Shown here one piece after another: positions 1 through 6,406 of a stretch of 18,619 nucleotides of DNA. Numbering within the stretch: position 1 is the first letter of the stretch; every line of letters starts with the position of its first letter. The translations under genes and the position numbers were made by a program. The notes beneath the pieces were generated by a model that did no database searches, was not told where the DNA came from, and saw only the letters and a list, made by a program, of their open reading frames with translations. Source of the DNA: Flavobacterium sp. UBA807 (GTDB lineage Bacteria > Bacteroidota > Bacteroidia > Flavobacteriales > Flavobacteriaceae); contig DBIH01000091.1 in NCBI GenBank assembly GCA_002296885.1, positions 1 to 18,619 on the forward strand. The letters run 5' to 3'.

Positions 1-429
1 TTCAAACCATCGTATCTATTCACAACGCCTGAATCATTAGCGTATTCATTATTAGGAGAGTTAACTGCTCCTTTAATTAACCGAAATGCAATTAAGGCCG
101 AATTCAACAAAGCCAAAGCAGAGCAGCTTAAAGCGATGTACAACTACCAGAAAACCATTCTGAATGGTTATGTGGAAGTGTCGAATGAATTATCCAACAT
201 CAAAAATCTTGAGCAATTCTATGATTTGAAAAACAAGGAAGTACAATCGCTTACAACAGCTATTGAAGCATCGAATGAGTTGTTCAAATCATCACGTGTC
301 GATTATTTCGAGGTATTGATGACGCAACGCGATGCGCTGGAATCAAAATTAGAATTGATTGAAGCCAAAAAAGAGCAATTTAATGCGGTCACTAATGTGT
401 ATAGGGCATTAGGCGGCGGCTGGAATTAA
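1..429 (+). CDS. TolC-family outer membrane efflux protein, C-terminal part
   Basis: The frame is open from the first base and stops with TAA at 427-429, giving 142 codons whose start lies outside the window. The visible part reads like the last third of an OprM/CusC-type outer membrane channel of an RND-type efflux pump. It has a LTAPLINRNAIKAEFNKAKA segment at about residues 21-40 of the fragment, then long amphipathic helices (EFYDLKNKEVQSLT-like) and the typical SRVDYFEVLMTQRDALESKL stretch that precedes the C-terminus. Such proteins form the trimeric exit duct that works with a periplasmic adaptor and an inner membrane pump; those genes would be expected upstream. The first in-frame ATG at 136 lies inside the conserved helix region and is not the real start. 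A strong terminator follows 23 bases after the stop. The family call is firm; the substrate cannot be told. Confidence 0.85.
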   Translation, partial: FKPSYLFTTPESLAYSLLGELTAPLINRNAIKAEFNKAKAEQLKAMYNYQKTILNGYVEVSNELSNIKNLEQFYDLKNKEVQSLTTAIEASNELFKSSRVDYFEVLMTQRDALESKLELIEAKKEQFNAVTNVYRALGGGWN

Positions 430-452
430 ATTGAGTTTTTGTTTTTAGTTGG

Positions 453-483
453 AAAAGAGGTCTTCGGACCTCTTTTCTTTTTT
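453..483 (+). terminator. Rho-independent terminator after the efflux gene
   Basis: A perfect 10-base stem (AAAAGAGGTC at 453-462, GACCTCTTTT at 467-476) closes a TTCG tetraloop and is followed by CTTTTTTT at 477-484. The T run lies on the plus-strand side, so it ends the efflux transcript. It may also help shield the convergent sulfatase gene that ends at 492. Confidence 0.85.
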
Positions 484-491
484 AGAAACCT

Positions 492-2585
492 TTATTTCTG
501 ATACTTTTTATTCTTTAATAAATAGGCCGAAGTCTGGTAGAATGAAATTGTTTCATTGACTAAATCATCCCTCAGGGTAGTCATCGGTTTTTCGTCGTAA
601 AACAACTGAAAGCCGGGTTTCAGATTACTGTTAGGTTGTGGAGTCAGACCAAACTGCTTTACTTTCTTAACGGGAGAGATAATCGTGAGCACATTGTCTT
701 TAATCAATCCCAAATCCTGATAGGTTGCCACAAAGGCTCTTGGTTTATAGTCAGCACTAAATACATTTTGCCCATAGAATTTACTTTCATAGCTGAAATG
801 CAATAGCCCAAATAATGTTGGCATAATATCAATCTGCGACATTAAAATTGTTTCCTCTTTTGCGGGAACAAATCCCGGTGAATAGATAAATGCAGGAATA
901 TGGTATTTGTCCATAGGCAATTCCGTTTTCCCTGAACTTGAAGCGCAATGATCGGCAAGGATTACGAATACGGTATTCTTAAACCACGGTTGTTTTGACG
1001 CCATGGCAAAGAATTGCTTCAAAGCATAATCAGTATATTTCACTCCGCCATCTCTTGATTTTGCTTTGCCTGAAATATCAATCTTCCCTTCAGGATAAGT
1101 AAACGGTCGGTGATTGCTAACCGTCATGATATGATTGAAGAAAGGTTTGTTTTCTTTAGCTTCGGCATTCATTACTTTGATTGCCTTGTTGTACATATCT
1201 TCATCGCAAACACCCCAAATGTTGGAGAATGTAATCTCCTCCGGTGTAAATGTTTTTTTATCTACAATATCATAACCATTGCCTCCAAAGAAATCACCCA
1301 TATTGTCAAAAAAGGCATCCCCTCCGTACATATACTTTACATTGTATCCTTTTTGTTTGAATATGTTTCCGGTAGAGAATTTGTTCTTGTTGTCTTTGCG
1401 TTTCACTACACTTTCGGCTGCACTTGGAGGCAAACACAAAGTAACTGCTTCAAGACCGCGAACCGTTCTGTTTCCAACAGCATAAAGATTCGTAAACTGC
1501 AGACTTTGCTGCGCTAAGGAATCGAGAAACGGAGTGATGTTCTTTTCGTTTCCATACGCTTTCATAAATTCGGCACTGTAACTTTCAATCGTAATCAGCA
1601 CAACATTTTTATGAATTTCTGCTGAATCGCTTTTTATGGTTCGTAAAGTACTTTCATTCTTAATATCCGGCAATTGTTTTTGAAGCAACACAAAAGCTTC
1701 TGCATCGGGGATTGTTTTATAAAACTTGTGGAATTCCAGCTCATTATTCATAAATGCCACATAAAACTTATACATGCCATCCGCCTGCAATTCATTCGTA
1801 AAAACATTGGAAGACTTTTCCTGATTCGCCAAAAACGGAATGGCAAATAAGGAAACTATAAATAAAATGACATAAGCACCTAATCCTTTTATTTTCTCGG
1901 CAAACGAAGGGAGGTCGTTAAGAAAAGGTTTGGTGCGTTTTACAATAAAATAGGTCAGTAAAGCAGTTATCAATCCAACTCCAAGGAACAACGGAACAAC
2001 CGGATACGATTCCATGATGTTTCCAATAACCGTATTGGTATACACCAGATAATCGACAGCAATGAAGTTGTAGCGTACGCCAAACTCATTCCAGAAGAAG
2101 AATTCGCTGATTGAATTCTGGACAATAATCAATACAAAAATGAATATGGCAATCCAGTATAACACGAATCGAATTTGATTTCGATACCTTGGCAGAAACA
2201 ATAACAGTCCGAAGAGAATGGTTTTTAGCGCAATGAAACTAATCCCTATTTCGGGAAGTGAACCACCGTATTCATTCAGGATTGTATTAAAAAAGCTGAC
2301 ATAGCCCAATAACAAAAGTAAACCTCCAAAAATAACGTAACCATAGGGTTTTTCATATTTTGAATTGGATAGAAATAATAAATACAGCCACAAGAAAGCA
2401 CTTGCAACCATAAATACAAAGACATCAGAAAGCATCCCGAAGCCAAATATTTTAACGATTTCCATCAGGCCAAAACCCGATTGCGTAATCGGATGAAAGA
2501 TTAGTACAATCCTCAGGATAACATTAACAACAATAAAGAGCACTAAAAGGTTAATGAACGGGGAATATTTTTTAAAATAATGCAT
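492..2585 (-). CDS. LTA synthase-like membrane sulfatase-fold phosphotransferase
   Basis: This is a 697-residue protein with about seven hydrophobic segments in the first 255 residues (roughly 10-32, 42-72, 84-102, 116-132, 140-158, 195-215 and 237-254), then a soluble sulfatase-fold domain from about 325 to 610. The domain starts NVVLITIESYSAEF with the metal-binding Glu334. The nucleophile is expected to be Thr374 in GNRTVRG; His492 (SNHRPF) and Asp545-His546 (LADHC) supply the other metal site residues. Length and order match the LTA synthase (LtaS/MdoB-like) family, which moves phosphoglycerol or phosphoethanolamine head groups from a phospholipid to an envelope acceptor outside the cytoplasmic membrane. 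A Gram-negative flavobacterium has no classical lipoteichoic acid, so the acceptor is unknown; a periplasmic glycan, a lipid A part or a lipid are options. It follows umuD by 51 bases and may have its own weak promoter. Confidence 0.85.
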   Translation of the reverse strand: MHYFKKYSPFINLLVLFIVVNVILRIVLIFHPITQSGFGLMEIVKIFGFGMLSDVFVFMVASAFLWLYLLFLSNSKYEKPYGYVIFGGLLLLLGYVSFFNTILNEYGGSLPEIGISFIALKTILFGLLLFLPRYRNQIRFVLYWIAIFIFVLIIVQNSISEFFFWNEFGVRYNFIAVDYLVYTNTVIGNIMESYPVVPLFLGVGLITALLTYFIVKRTKPFLNDLPSFAEKIKGLGAYVILFIVSLFAIPFLANQEKSSNVFTNELQADGMYKFYVAFMNNELEFHKFYKTIPDAEAFVLLQKQLPDIKNESTLRTIKSDSAEIHKNVVLITIESYSAEFMKAYGNEKNITPFLDSLAQQSLQFTNLYAVGNRTVRGLEAVTLCLPPSAAESVVKRKDNKNKFSTGNIFKQKGYNVKYMYGGDAFFDNMGDFFGGNGYDIVDKKTFTPEEITFSNIWGVCDEDMYNKAIKVMNAEAKENKPFFNHIMTVSNHRPFTYPEGKIDISGKAKSRDGGVKYTDYALKQFFAMASKQPWFKNTVFVILADHCASSSGKTELPMDKYHIPAFIYSPGFVPAKEETILMSQIDIMPTLFGLLHFSYESKFYGQNVFSADYKPRAFVATYQDLGLIKDNVLTIISPVKKVKQFGLTPQPNSNLKPGFQLFYDEKPMTTLRDDLVNETISFYQTSAYLLKNKKYQK

Positions 2586-2607
2586 GGATGTCTTAATTTT
2601 TATGCTG

Positions 2608-2636
2608 CAAATTAGTTAATTCTGTTTAAAATACAA
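2608..2636 (-). promoter_or_regulatory. possible promoter of the sulfatase gene
   Basis: Read on the minus strand, TTG (2636-2634) is followed after 19 bases by TAATTTG (2614-2608). This is one base short of the Bacteroidetes -7 consensus TAnnTTTG. It would give a leader of about 15-20 bases before the ATG at 2585. The match is weak, and the gene may instead be read through from umuCD. Confidence 0.25.
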
Positions 2637-3068
2637 TCAGACTGCTTTTATCACATAAGTGACTACTCCCCAAACAATAAACTGATTGTCTTCGTTAATT
2701 TTGATAAGTTGGTAGGAATCATTTTCGGGAGTTAGATACAAGCCATCTTCTTTGATGCTGATGCGCTTTACGGTAAATTCGCCATCAATACAGCACACGG
2801 CAATTTTATTATCTGTAGGTTCAAGACTTCGGTCGATGACCATAATATCGCCATTGTCTATTCCAGCGCCCGTCATCGAATTTCCACTGGCTTTGGCATA
2901 AAAAGTTGCCAAATGATTTTTTATTAGAACCTTGTCAAGGCTTATCGTATCGCCTTCAAAATCGGCTGCCGGCGAAGGGAATCCCGCCTTGATATCTCCA
3001 ACAAAAGGAAATTCCCGATTGTTTTCTAAATCGGGATTAAAGAATGTGATGTTGTTGTTTATTAACAT
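2637..3068 (-). CDS. umuD: UmuD-like self-cleaving polymerase V subunit
   Basis: This 143-residue protein has the S24 peptidase (LexA/UmuD) plan. The cleavage site is Ala28-Gly29 in DIKAGFPSPAADF, nearly identical around the site to E. coli UmuD. The catalytic serine is Ser64 (ASGNSMTGAGI) and the catalytic lysine is Lys101 (GEFTVKRI). There is no DNA-binding domain, so it is UmuD rather than LexA. RecA-stimulated self-cleavage would yield UmuD', which joins UmuC in the error-prone polymerase V. Its ATG overlaps the TAA of umuC in the 7-base string ATGTTAA, so it is very probably translated by coupling to umuC. The order umuC then umuD is the reverse of E. coli. The family call is firm; SOS control is inferred from the family because no LexA site was recognised. 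Confidence 0.93.
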   Translation of the reverse strand: MLINNNITFFNPDLENNREFPFVGDIKAGFPSPAADFEGDTISLDKVLIKNHLATFYAKASGNSMTGAGIDNGDIMVIDRSLEPTDNKIAVCCIDGEFTVKRISIKEDGLYLTPENDSYQLIKINEDNQFIVWGVVTYVIKAV

Positions 3069-4330
3069 TTAATTTCTAAGATTTCGTTGAAGTCGGTCGT
3101 GCGTTTTTTAGACAAAAAGTCCTGTTTCATTTTCCAGGTGTGCTGCAAATCCTGATTGCCCAGCCGTATTTTGCGTTCGCCGGTTTTTGCATGGAATTTA
3201 TCAATGACCTGCATCAGTTTTAAGTGTTTCGGATTTTCATCTTCAAACAAATGGAACTGCTTTTGGTTTGCCGGGATGATTCCCGTTACGATAACGCCTG
3301 CTTTAGAGTAACGTTCTCCTTCTTCATAAAGTTTTTTCAAGAGCGTAACCGCCGCATTGCTTATCGTCAGGGTCGAATTGGTCGCAAAAGGAAGTGTTAC
3401 CATCTCACTGGAATACATCCGGCGTCTTCTATCTTCAAAGTTTTCTGCTTTAATCAAAAGCACAATAATGCTATTGCAGCAGGAATTCTGTTTTCGCAGT
3501 TTTTCGGCGCAGACCGAAGCAAATGTAGAAACGCGTTCTTTAATTTCATTAAAATCAGTAAGCTTGTTTTTAAACATTCGGGTGATGGCAATACTCTTTT
3601 TGTCTTCCGTTGGATCGTCAAGTTTTAACATCGATTTCCCTTCTAATTCCATTTTCAGGCGAAGGCCTGTAACGCCCATTACCATCTTGATAAAGCCCTC
3701 GTGTTGTGGCAAAGTAAAATCGTAAGCGCTGTTAATATTCTTCGCTTTCATTTTCTTTTTCAGGCGGAAACCAATGCCCCAAACTTCTTCAATTTTTGTC
3801 CATTTCAATGCTTTAATGCGTTTTTCTTCGGTATCGATAACGTGAACGCCTTTGGTTTGTTCAGGAAACTTCCGGGCAATTTTATTGGCAACTTTAGATA
3901 AGGCTTTCGTCTCTGCAATACCAACACAAACCGGAATGCTGAGCCATTTCATGATGCGGGTTTTCATTTGGATTCCGTAATCGTGAAAATCATCTACAAT
4001 CACGCCATCAAAATTCATAAACGCTTCATCAATGCTGTACGGTTCGACATGTGGTGTAAAACCTTCGAGGATTTTCATTACACGATGACTCAAATCACCA
4101 TATAAAGGATAATTAGACGAAAAAACATGAATGCCTTTTTCTTTTAATTCCTTACGCACTTTAAATTCGGGCGCCCCCATCGGAATGCCCAAAGCTTTTG
4201 CTTCATCACTTCGCGAAATGATGCAGCCGTCATTATTGGATAAAATGACAATCGGTTTTCCAACCAGTTTGGGCTGAAAAACGCGCTCGCAGGAAGCGTA
4301 AAAGTTATTGCAATCGACTAAAGCATACAT
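3062..4330 (-). CDS. umuC: UmuC-like Y-family DNA polymerase
   Basis: This 422-residue protein is the usual length for UmuC. It starts with the Y-family palm motif MYALVDCNNFYASCERVF (metal ligand Asp6) and carries the second catalytic acidic pair Asp101-Glu102 in EPYSIDEAF. The helix-hairpin-helix region (KIEEVWGIGFRLKKKM) lies at about 176-191, and the little-finger domain follows. The C-terminal extension (about 365-422) contains QFHLFED, which fits the QxxLF sliding-clamp binding motif, and resembles the UmuC-specific DUF4113 tail. It makes the translesion polymerase V with the downstream umuD. It is the first gene of the unit. A possible near-leaderless -7 element (TAAATTTA at 4335-4342) lies just before the start, but no convincing -33 box was found. 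Confidence 0.94.
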   Translation of the reverse strand: MYALVDCNNFYASCERVFQPKLVGKPIVILSNNDGCIISRSDEAKALGIPMGAPEFKVRKELKEKGIHVFSSNYPLYGDLSHRVMKILEGFTPHVEPYSIDEAFMNFDGVIVDDFHDYGIQMKTRIMKWLSIPVCVGIAETKALSKVANKIARKFPEQTKGVHVIDTEEKRIKALKWTKIEEVWGIGFRLKKKMKAKNINSAYDFTLPQHEGFIKMVMGVTGLRLKMELEGKSMLKLDDPTEDKKSIAITRMFKNKLTDFNEIKERVSTFASVCAEKLRKQNSCCNSIIVLLIKAENFEDRRRRMYSSEMVTLPFATNSTLTISNAAVTLLKKLYEEGERYSKAGVIVTGIIPANQKQFHLFEDENPKHLKLMQVIDKFHAKTGERKIRLGNQDLQHTWKMKQDFLSKKRTTDFNEILEIKC

Positions 4331-4395
4331 GTTGTAAATTTAAGGAATATTGAAAGTGCTTTTTAAGTTCTGTTGATAAATAAAACTTCTCTTTA

Positions 4396-4419
4396 TCATT
4401 CCTGCGAATGTGGGAATGA
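4396..4419. repeat. short inverted repeat of an apparent dispersed type
   Basis: TCATTCC (4396-4402) and GGAATGA (4413-4419) form a 7-base inverted repeat around a 10-base loop, inside the umuC upstream region between the ompA-family terminator and the umuC start. Its TCATTCCTGCG...GGGAATGAC layout resembles short repeats scattered through many bacterial genomes (from memory). No coding role is visible. Confidence 0.4.
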
Positions 4420-4432
4420 CAAAAAATGACAA

Positions 4433-4466
4433 TAAAAAACCCGTCGAAGTTTCTTTTGACGGGTTT
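4433..4466 (-). terminator. Rho-independent terminator after the OmpA-family gene
   Basis: AAACCCGTC and GACGGGTTT (plus positions 4437-4445 and 4458-4466) form a 9-base stem with a 12-base loop. Read on the minus strand, the stem is followed by TTTTTTATT. It ends the xth-ompA unit 23 bases after the stop codon and separates it from umuC. Confidence 0.85.
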
Positions 4467-4488
4467 AGTATTTTCGAAAATAAATGAA

Positions 4489-5454
4489 TTAAAACTCATT
4501 CAGCATCTTAGAAATCTCATCTAATTTTGGTGTCAGGATAACTTCAATCCTACGGTTTTTCGCTTTGCCTTCCGGAGAATCATTGCTCATAATTGGAGCA
4601 TATTCGCCACGACCGGCTGCCGTTAGGTTTTGCTTTCTGATACCGCCGTTTTCGGCTAAGATATTTACGATAGCGGTGGCTCTTTTGGTAGATAAATCCC
4701 AGTTGTTTTCAATTCCGCCACCAATATTTCCTAAGATTTTATCGTTATCGGTATGTCCTTCAATCAACACGGTAATATCCGGATTTTGTGCCAGTACTTT
4801 TCCGAGCTCAACAACAGCGCTTCTTCCTTCAGAACCCACAGCCCAGCTTCCGGTTTGGAACAACAATTTGTTTTCCATTGAAACGTAGACTTTTCCATTC
4901 TTTTGATAAACCGTCAGCCCTTTTCCTTCAAAGGCATTCAATGCTTTTGACAAGGCGTCTTTCAGTTTTTTCATGGCTGCATCTTTTGCCGCAATCATAC
5001 TTTCCAACTCGTTTAGGCGTTTAGTGTTTGACGCCAATTCGCTGTTCAGTTTATTCAATCGATCCTGCTCCGCTGCCAGTGCTTTTTCTTTAGCATCTAA
5101 CTGTGCCAGCAAATCACGGTTTTTAGCCATATTAGCTTCCAGAGCATCGTTGCTGTTTTTTTCAAGAGCAGCATACGAATCCTGCAACGCTTTTAAATTG
5201 TTGTTCGTTGCGGTACAATCGGCTTCAAGTTTGGCTTTGTCGGCTTTGAGTCTGTCCAATTCGGCAATGAGTGATTTATTTACCGAATCAAATTCGGCGT
5301 TGGCTTTGTGAAGCTCATCGTTCTCGTCTTCCAAAAAACGATTTTCTTTCTTTAAATCGGTGTATTTATTTTCCAAATCATTGTAGATTTTCTTAGACAC
5401 GCACGAAGTCATCAAACTTAATATTGTCAAGCAAAAAATTATTCTTTTTATCAT
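4489..5454 (-). CDS. OmpA-family peptidoglycan-binding lipoprotein with coiled coil
   Basis: The first 18 residues form a lipoprotein signal peptide (MIKRII... with SLMTSC and lipidated Cys18). Residues about 25-165 are a long charged heptad-rich coiled coil (KYTDLKKENRFLEDENDELH and on). Residues about 195-315 are the OmpA C-terminal domain, with LIEGHTDND, NWDLSTKRATAIVNIL, LTAAGRGEY and KNRRIEVIL, which binds the peptide of peptidoglycan. The protein probably tethers an outer membrane lipid anchor to the cell wall, like Pal with a long spacer, although Bacteroidetes lipoproteins can also be surface exposed. It starts 40 bases after xth with no promoter-like motif between, so it is probably co-transcribed with xth. 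A degenerate 7-base tract precedes the start. At 321 residues it appears complete. Confidence 0.88.
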   Translation of the reverse strand: MIKRIIFCLTILSLMTSCVSKKIYNDLENKYTDLKKENRFLEDENDELHKANAEFDSVNKSLIAELDRLKADKAKLEADCTATNNNLKALQDSYAALEKNSNDALEANMAKNRDLLAQLDAKEKALAAEQDRLNKLNSELASNTKRLNELESMIAAKDAAMKKLKDALSKALNAFEGKGLTVYQKNGKVYVSMENKLLFQTGSWAVGSEGRSAVVELGKVLAQNPDITVLIEGHTDNDKILGNIGGGIENNWDLSTKRATAIVNILAENGGIRKQNLTAAGRGEYAPIMSNDSPEGKAKNRRIEVILTPKLDEISKMLNEF

Positions 5455-5463
5455 ATTTCTTTT

Positions 5464-5491
5464 CTCTATGTTCTATATTCTATTTTCTTTC
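5464..5491 (-). repeat. degenerate heptamer tract before the OmpA-family start
   Basis: The spacer splits into 7-base units on the plus strand: CTCTATG, TTCTATA, TTCTATT, TTCTTTC. The minus-strand mRNA therefore carries AATAGAA, TATAGAA and CATAGAG just before the start codon. It is one of four such tracts in the window. Confidence 0.5.
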
Positions 5492-5494
5492 TTT

Positions 5495-6256
5495 TCAATC
5501 AATTTCTACTAAAATTGGGCAATGGTCTGAATGTTTGGCTTCGGGTAAAATCACCGCTCTGCTCATTCGGTCTTTCAGGTTTTCACTCACCAGATTGTAA
5601 TCAATACGCCAACCTTTATTATTGCCTCTTGCTCCGGCTCGATAACTCCACCAACTGTAATTATGAGGTTCCTTATTGAAATGGCGGAAGCTGTCAATGA
5701 ATCCCGATTTCATAAACTTATCAAGCCACGCACGCTCCTCAGGTAAAAACCCTGAAACGGTTGCATTTCGGATTGGATCATGAATATCAATCGCCTCATG
5801 ACATATATTATAATCGCCACAAATAATCAGATTCGGAATGGTCTTTTTCAATTCGTTGATGTAATTCTGAAAATCATCCATGTATTTGAATTTGTGGTCT
5901 AAACGGTCCAGATTTGTTCCCGATGGCAAATACAAACTCATTACCGAAACGTTATCAAAGTCAGCCCTGAGGTTTCTGCCTTCAAAATCCATGTGGGCGA
6001 TTTCGGTTCCGTAAACAACATTGTTAGGTTTGATTTTGGACAAAATGGCTACGCCGCTATAGCCTTTTTTTTGTGCTGAAAAGTAGTATTGATACGGATA
6101 TCCTGCAGCTGTAATTTCTTCGGTTGGAACCTGATCTTCGGTTGCTTTTATCTCCTGAAGGCAAATCACATCTGGGTTCGCCTGCTGTATCCAATTTAAA
6201 AATCCTTTGGCAATTGCTGCCCGGATTCCGTTTACGTTATAAGAAATAATTCTCAT
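5495..6256 (-). CDS. xth: exodeoxyribonuclease III / AP endonuclease
   Basis: The chosen start is the ATG at 6256, giving 253 residues beginning MRIISYNVNGIRAA, as in exonuclease III proteins. A longer reading from 6331 would add 25 residues with no family match and would run over the promoter, so it is rejected. The endonuclease/exonuclease/phosphatase fold residues are visible: Asn7, Glu35 (CLQEIKA), Asp148 and Asn150 (CGDYNIC), and Asp244-His245 (KHSDHCPI). The enzyme cuts DNA at abasic sites and trims 3' blocking groups in base excision repair in the cytoplasm. It is the first gene of a unit with the OmpA-family gene, and its promoter is divergent from that of the acyltransferase gene. 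Confidence 0.93.
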   Translation of the reverse strand: MRIISYNVNGIRAAIAKGFLNWIQQANPDVICLQEIKATEDQVPTEEITAAGYPYQYYFSAQKKGYSGVAILSKIKPNNVVYGTEIAHMDFEGRNLRADFDNVSVMSLYLPSGTNLDRLDHKFKYMDDFQNYINELKKTIPNLIICGDYNICHEAIDIHDPIRNATVSGFLPEERAWLDKFMKSGFIDSFRHFNKEPHNYSWWSYRAGARGNNKGWRIDYNLVSENLKDRMSRAVILPEAKHSDHCPILVEID

Positions 6257-6277
6257 CGATGTTAATAAGTGTTTTCC

Positions 6278-6309
6278 CAAATGTAACACATTTAAAATCC
6301 AAAAAACAA
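6278..6309 (-). promoter_or_regulatory. promoter of xth
   Basis: On the minus strand, TTG (6309-6307) is followed after 21 bases by TACATTTG (6285-6278), a full match to the Bacteroidetes TTG / TAnnTTTG consensus. Transcription should start about 15 bases before the ATG at 6256, which supports that start codon. Confidence 0.7.
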
Positions 6310-6345
6310 TAATAAAATTTAAGTTGCCCACAGTGATTTCAACAT

Positions 6346-6381
6346 TTTGTTTATCCTATTTCAGCAGAATTGCTATCTTTG
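6346..6381 (+). promoter_or_regulatory. promoter of the aminolipid acyltransferase gene
   Basis: TTTG (6346-6349) lies 24 bases before TATCTTTG (6374-6381), a full match to the -7 consensus TAnnTTTG with slightly long spacing. The ATG follows at 6407. It points away from the xth promoter, and the two -33 boxes are about 37 bases apart. Confidence 0.65.
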
Positions 6382-6406
6382 TTTCGTGCTCAAAAAAACT
6401 ATTTAA

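Noticed and set aside
1110..1517. 135-codon plus-strand frame inside the sulfatase gene
   Set aside because: It is antisense to the conserved catalytic domain and has no recognisable motif.
4331..4488. LexA operator before umuC
   Set aside because: I searched for a clear palindromic SOS-type box and saw none that I could defend; the Bacteroidetes consensus is not certain to me.
4305..4499. 64-codon minus-strand frame upstream of umuC
   Set aside because: It spans the OmpA-family terminator and an inverted repeat, overlaps the umuC start, and shows no protein features.
6257..6331. Longer N-terminus for the exonuclease III protein
   Set aside because: The 25 extra residues have no family match and cover a full-consensus promoter; the ATG at 6256 gives the standard MRIISYN start.
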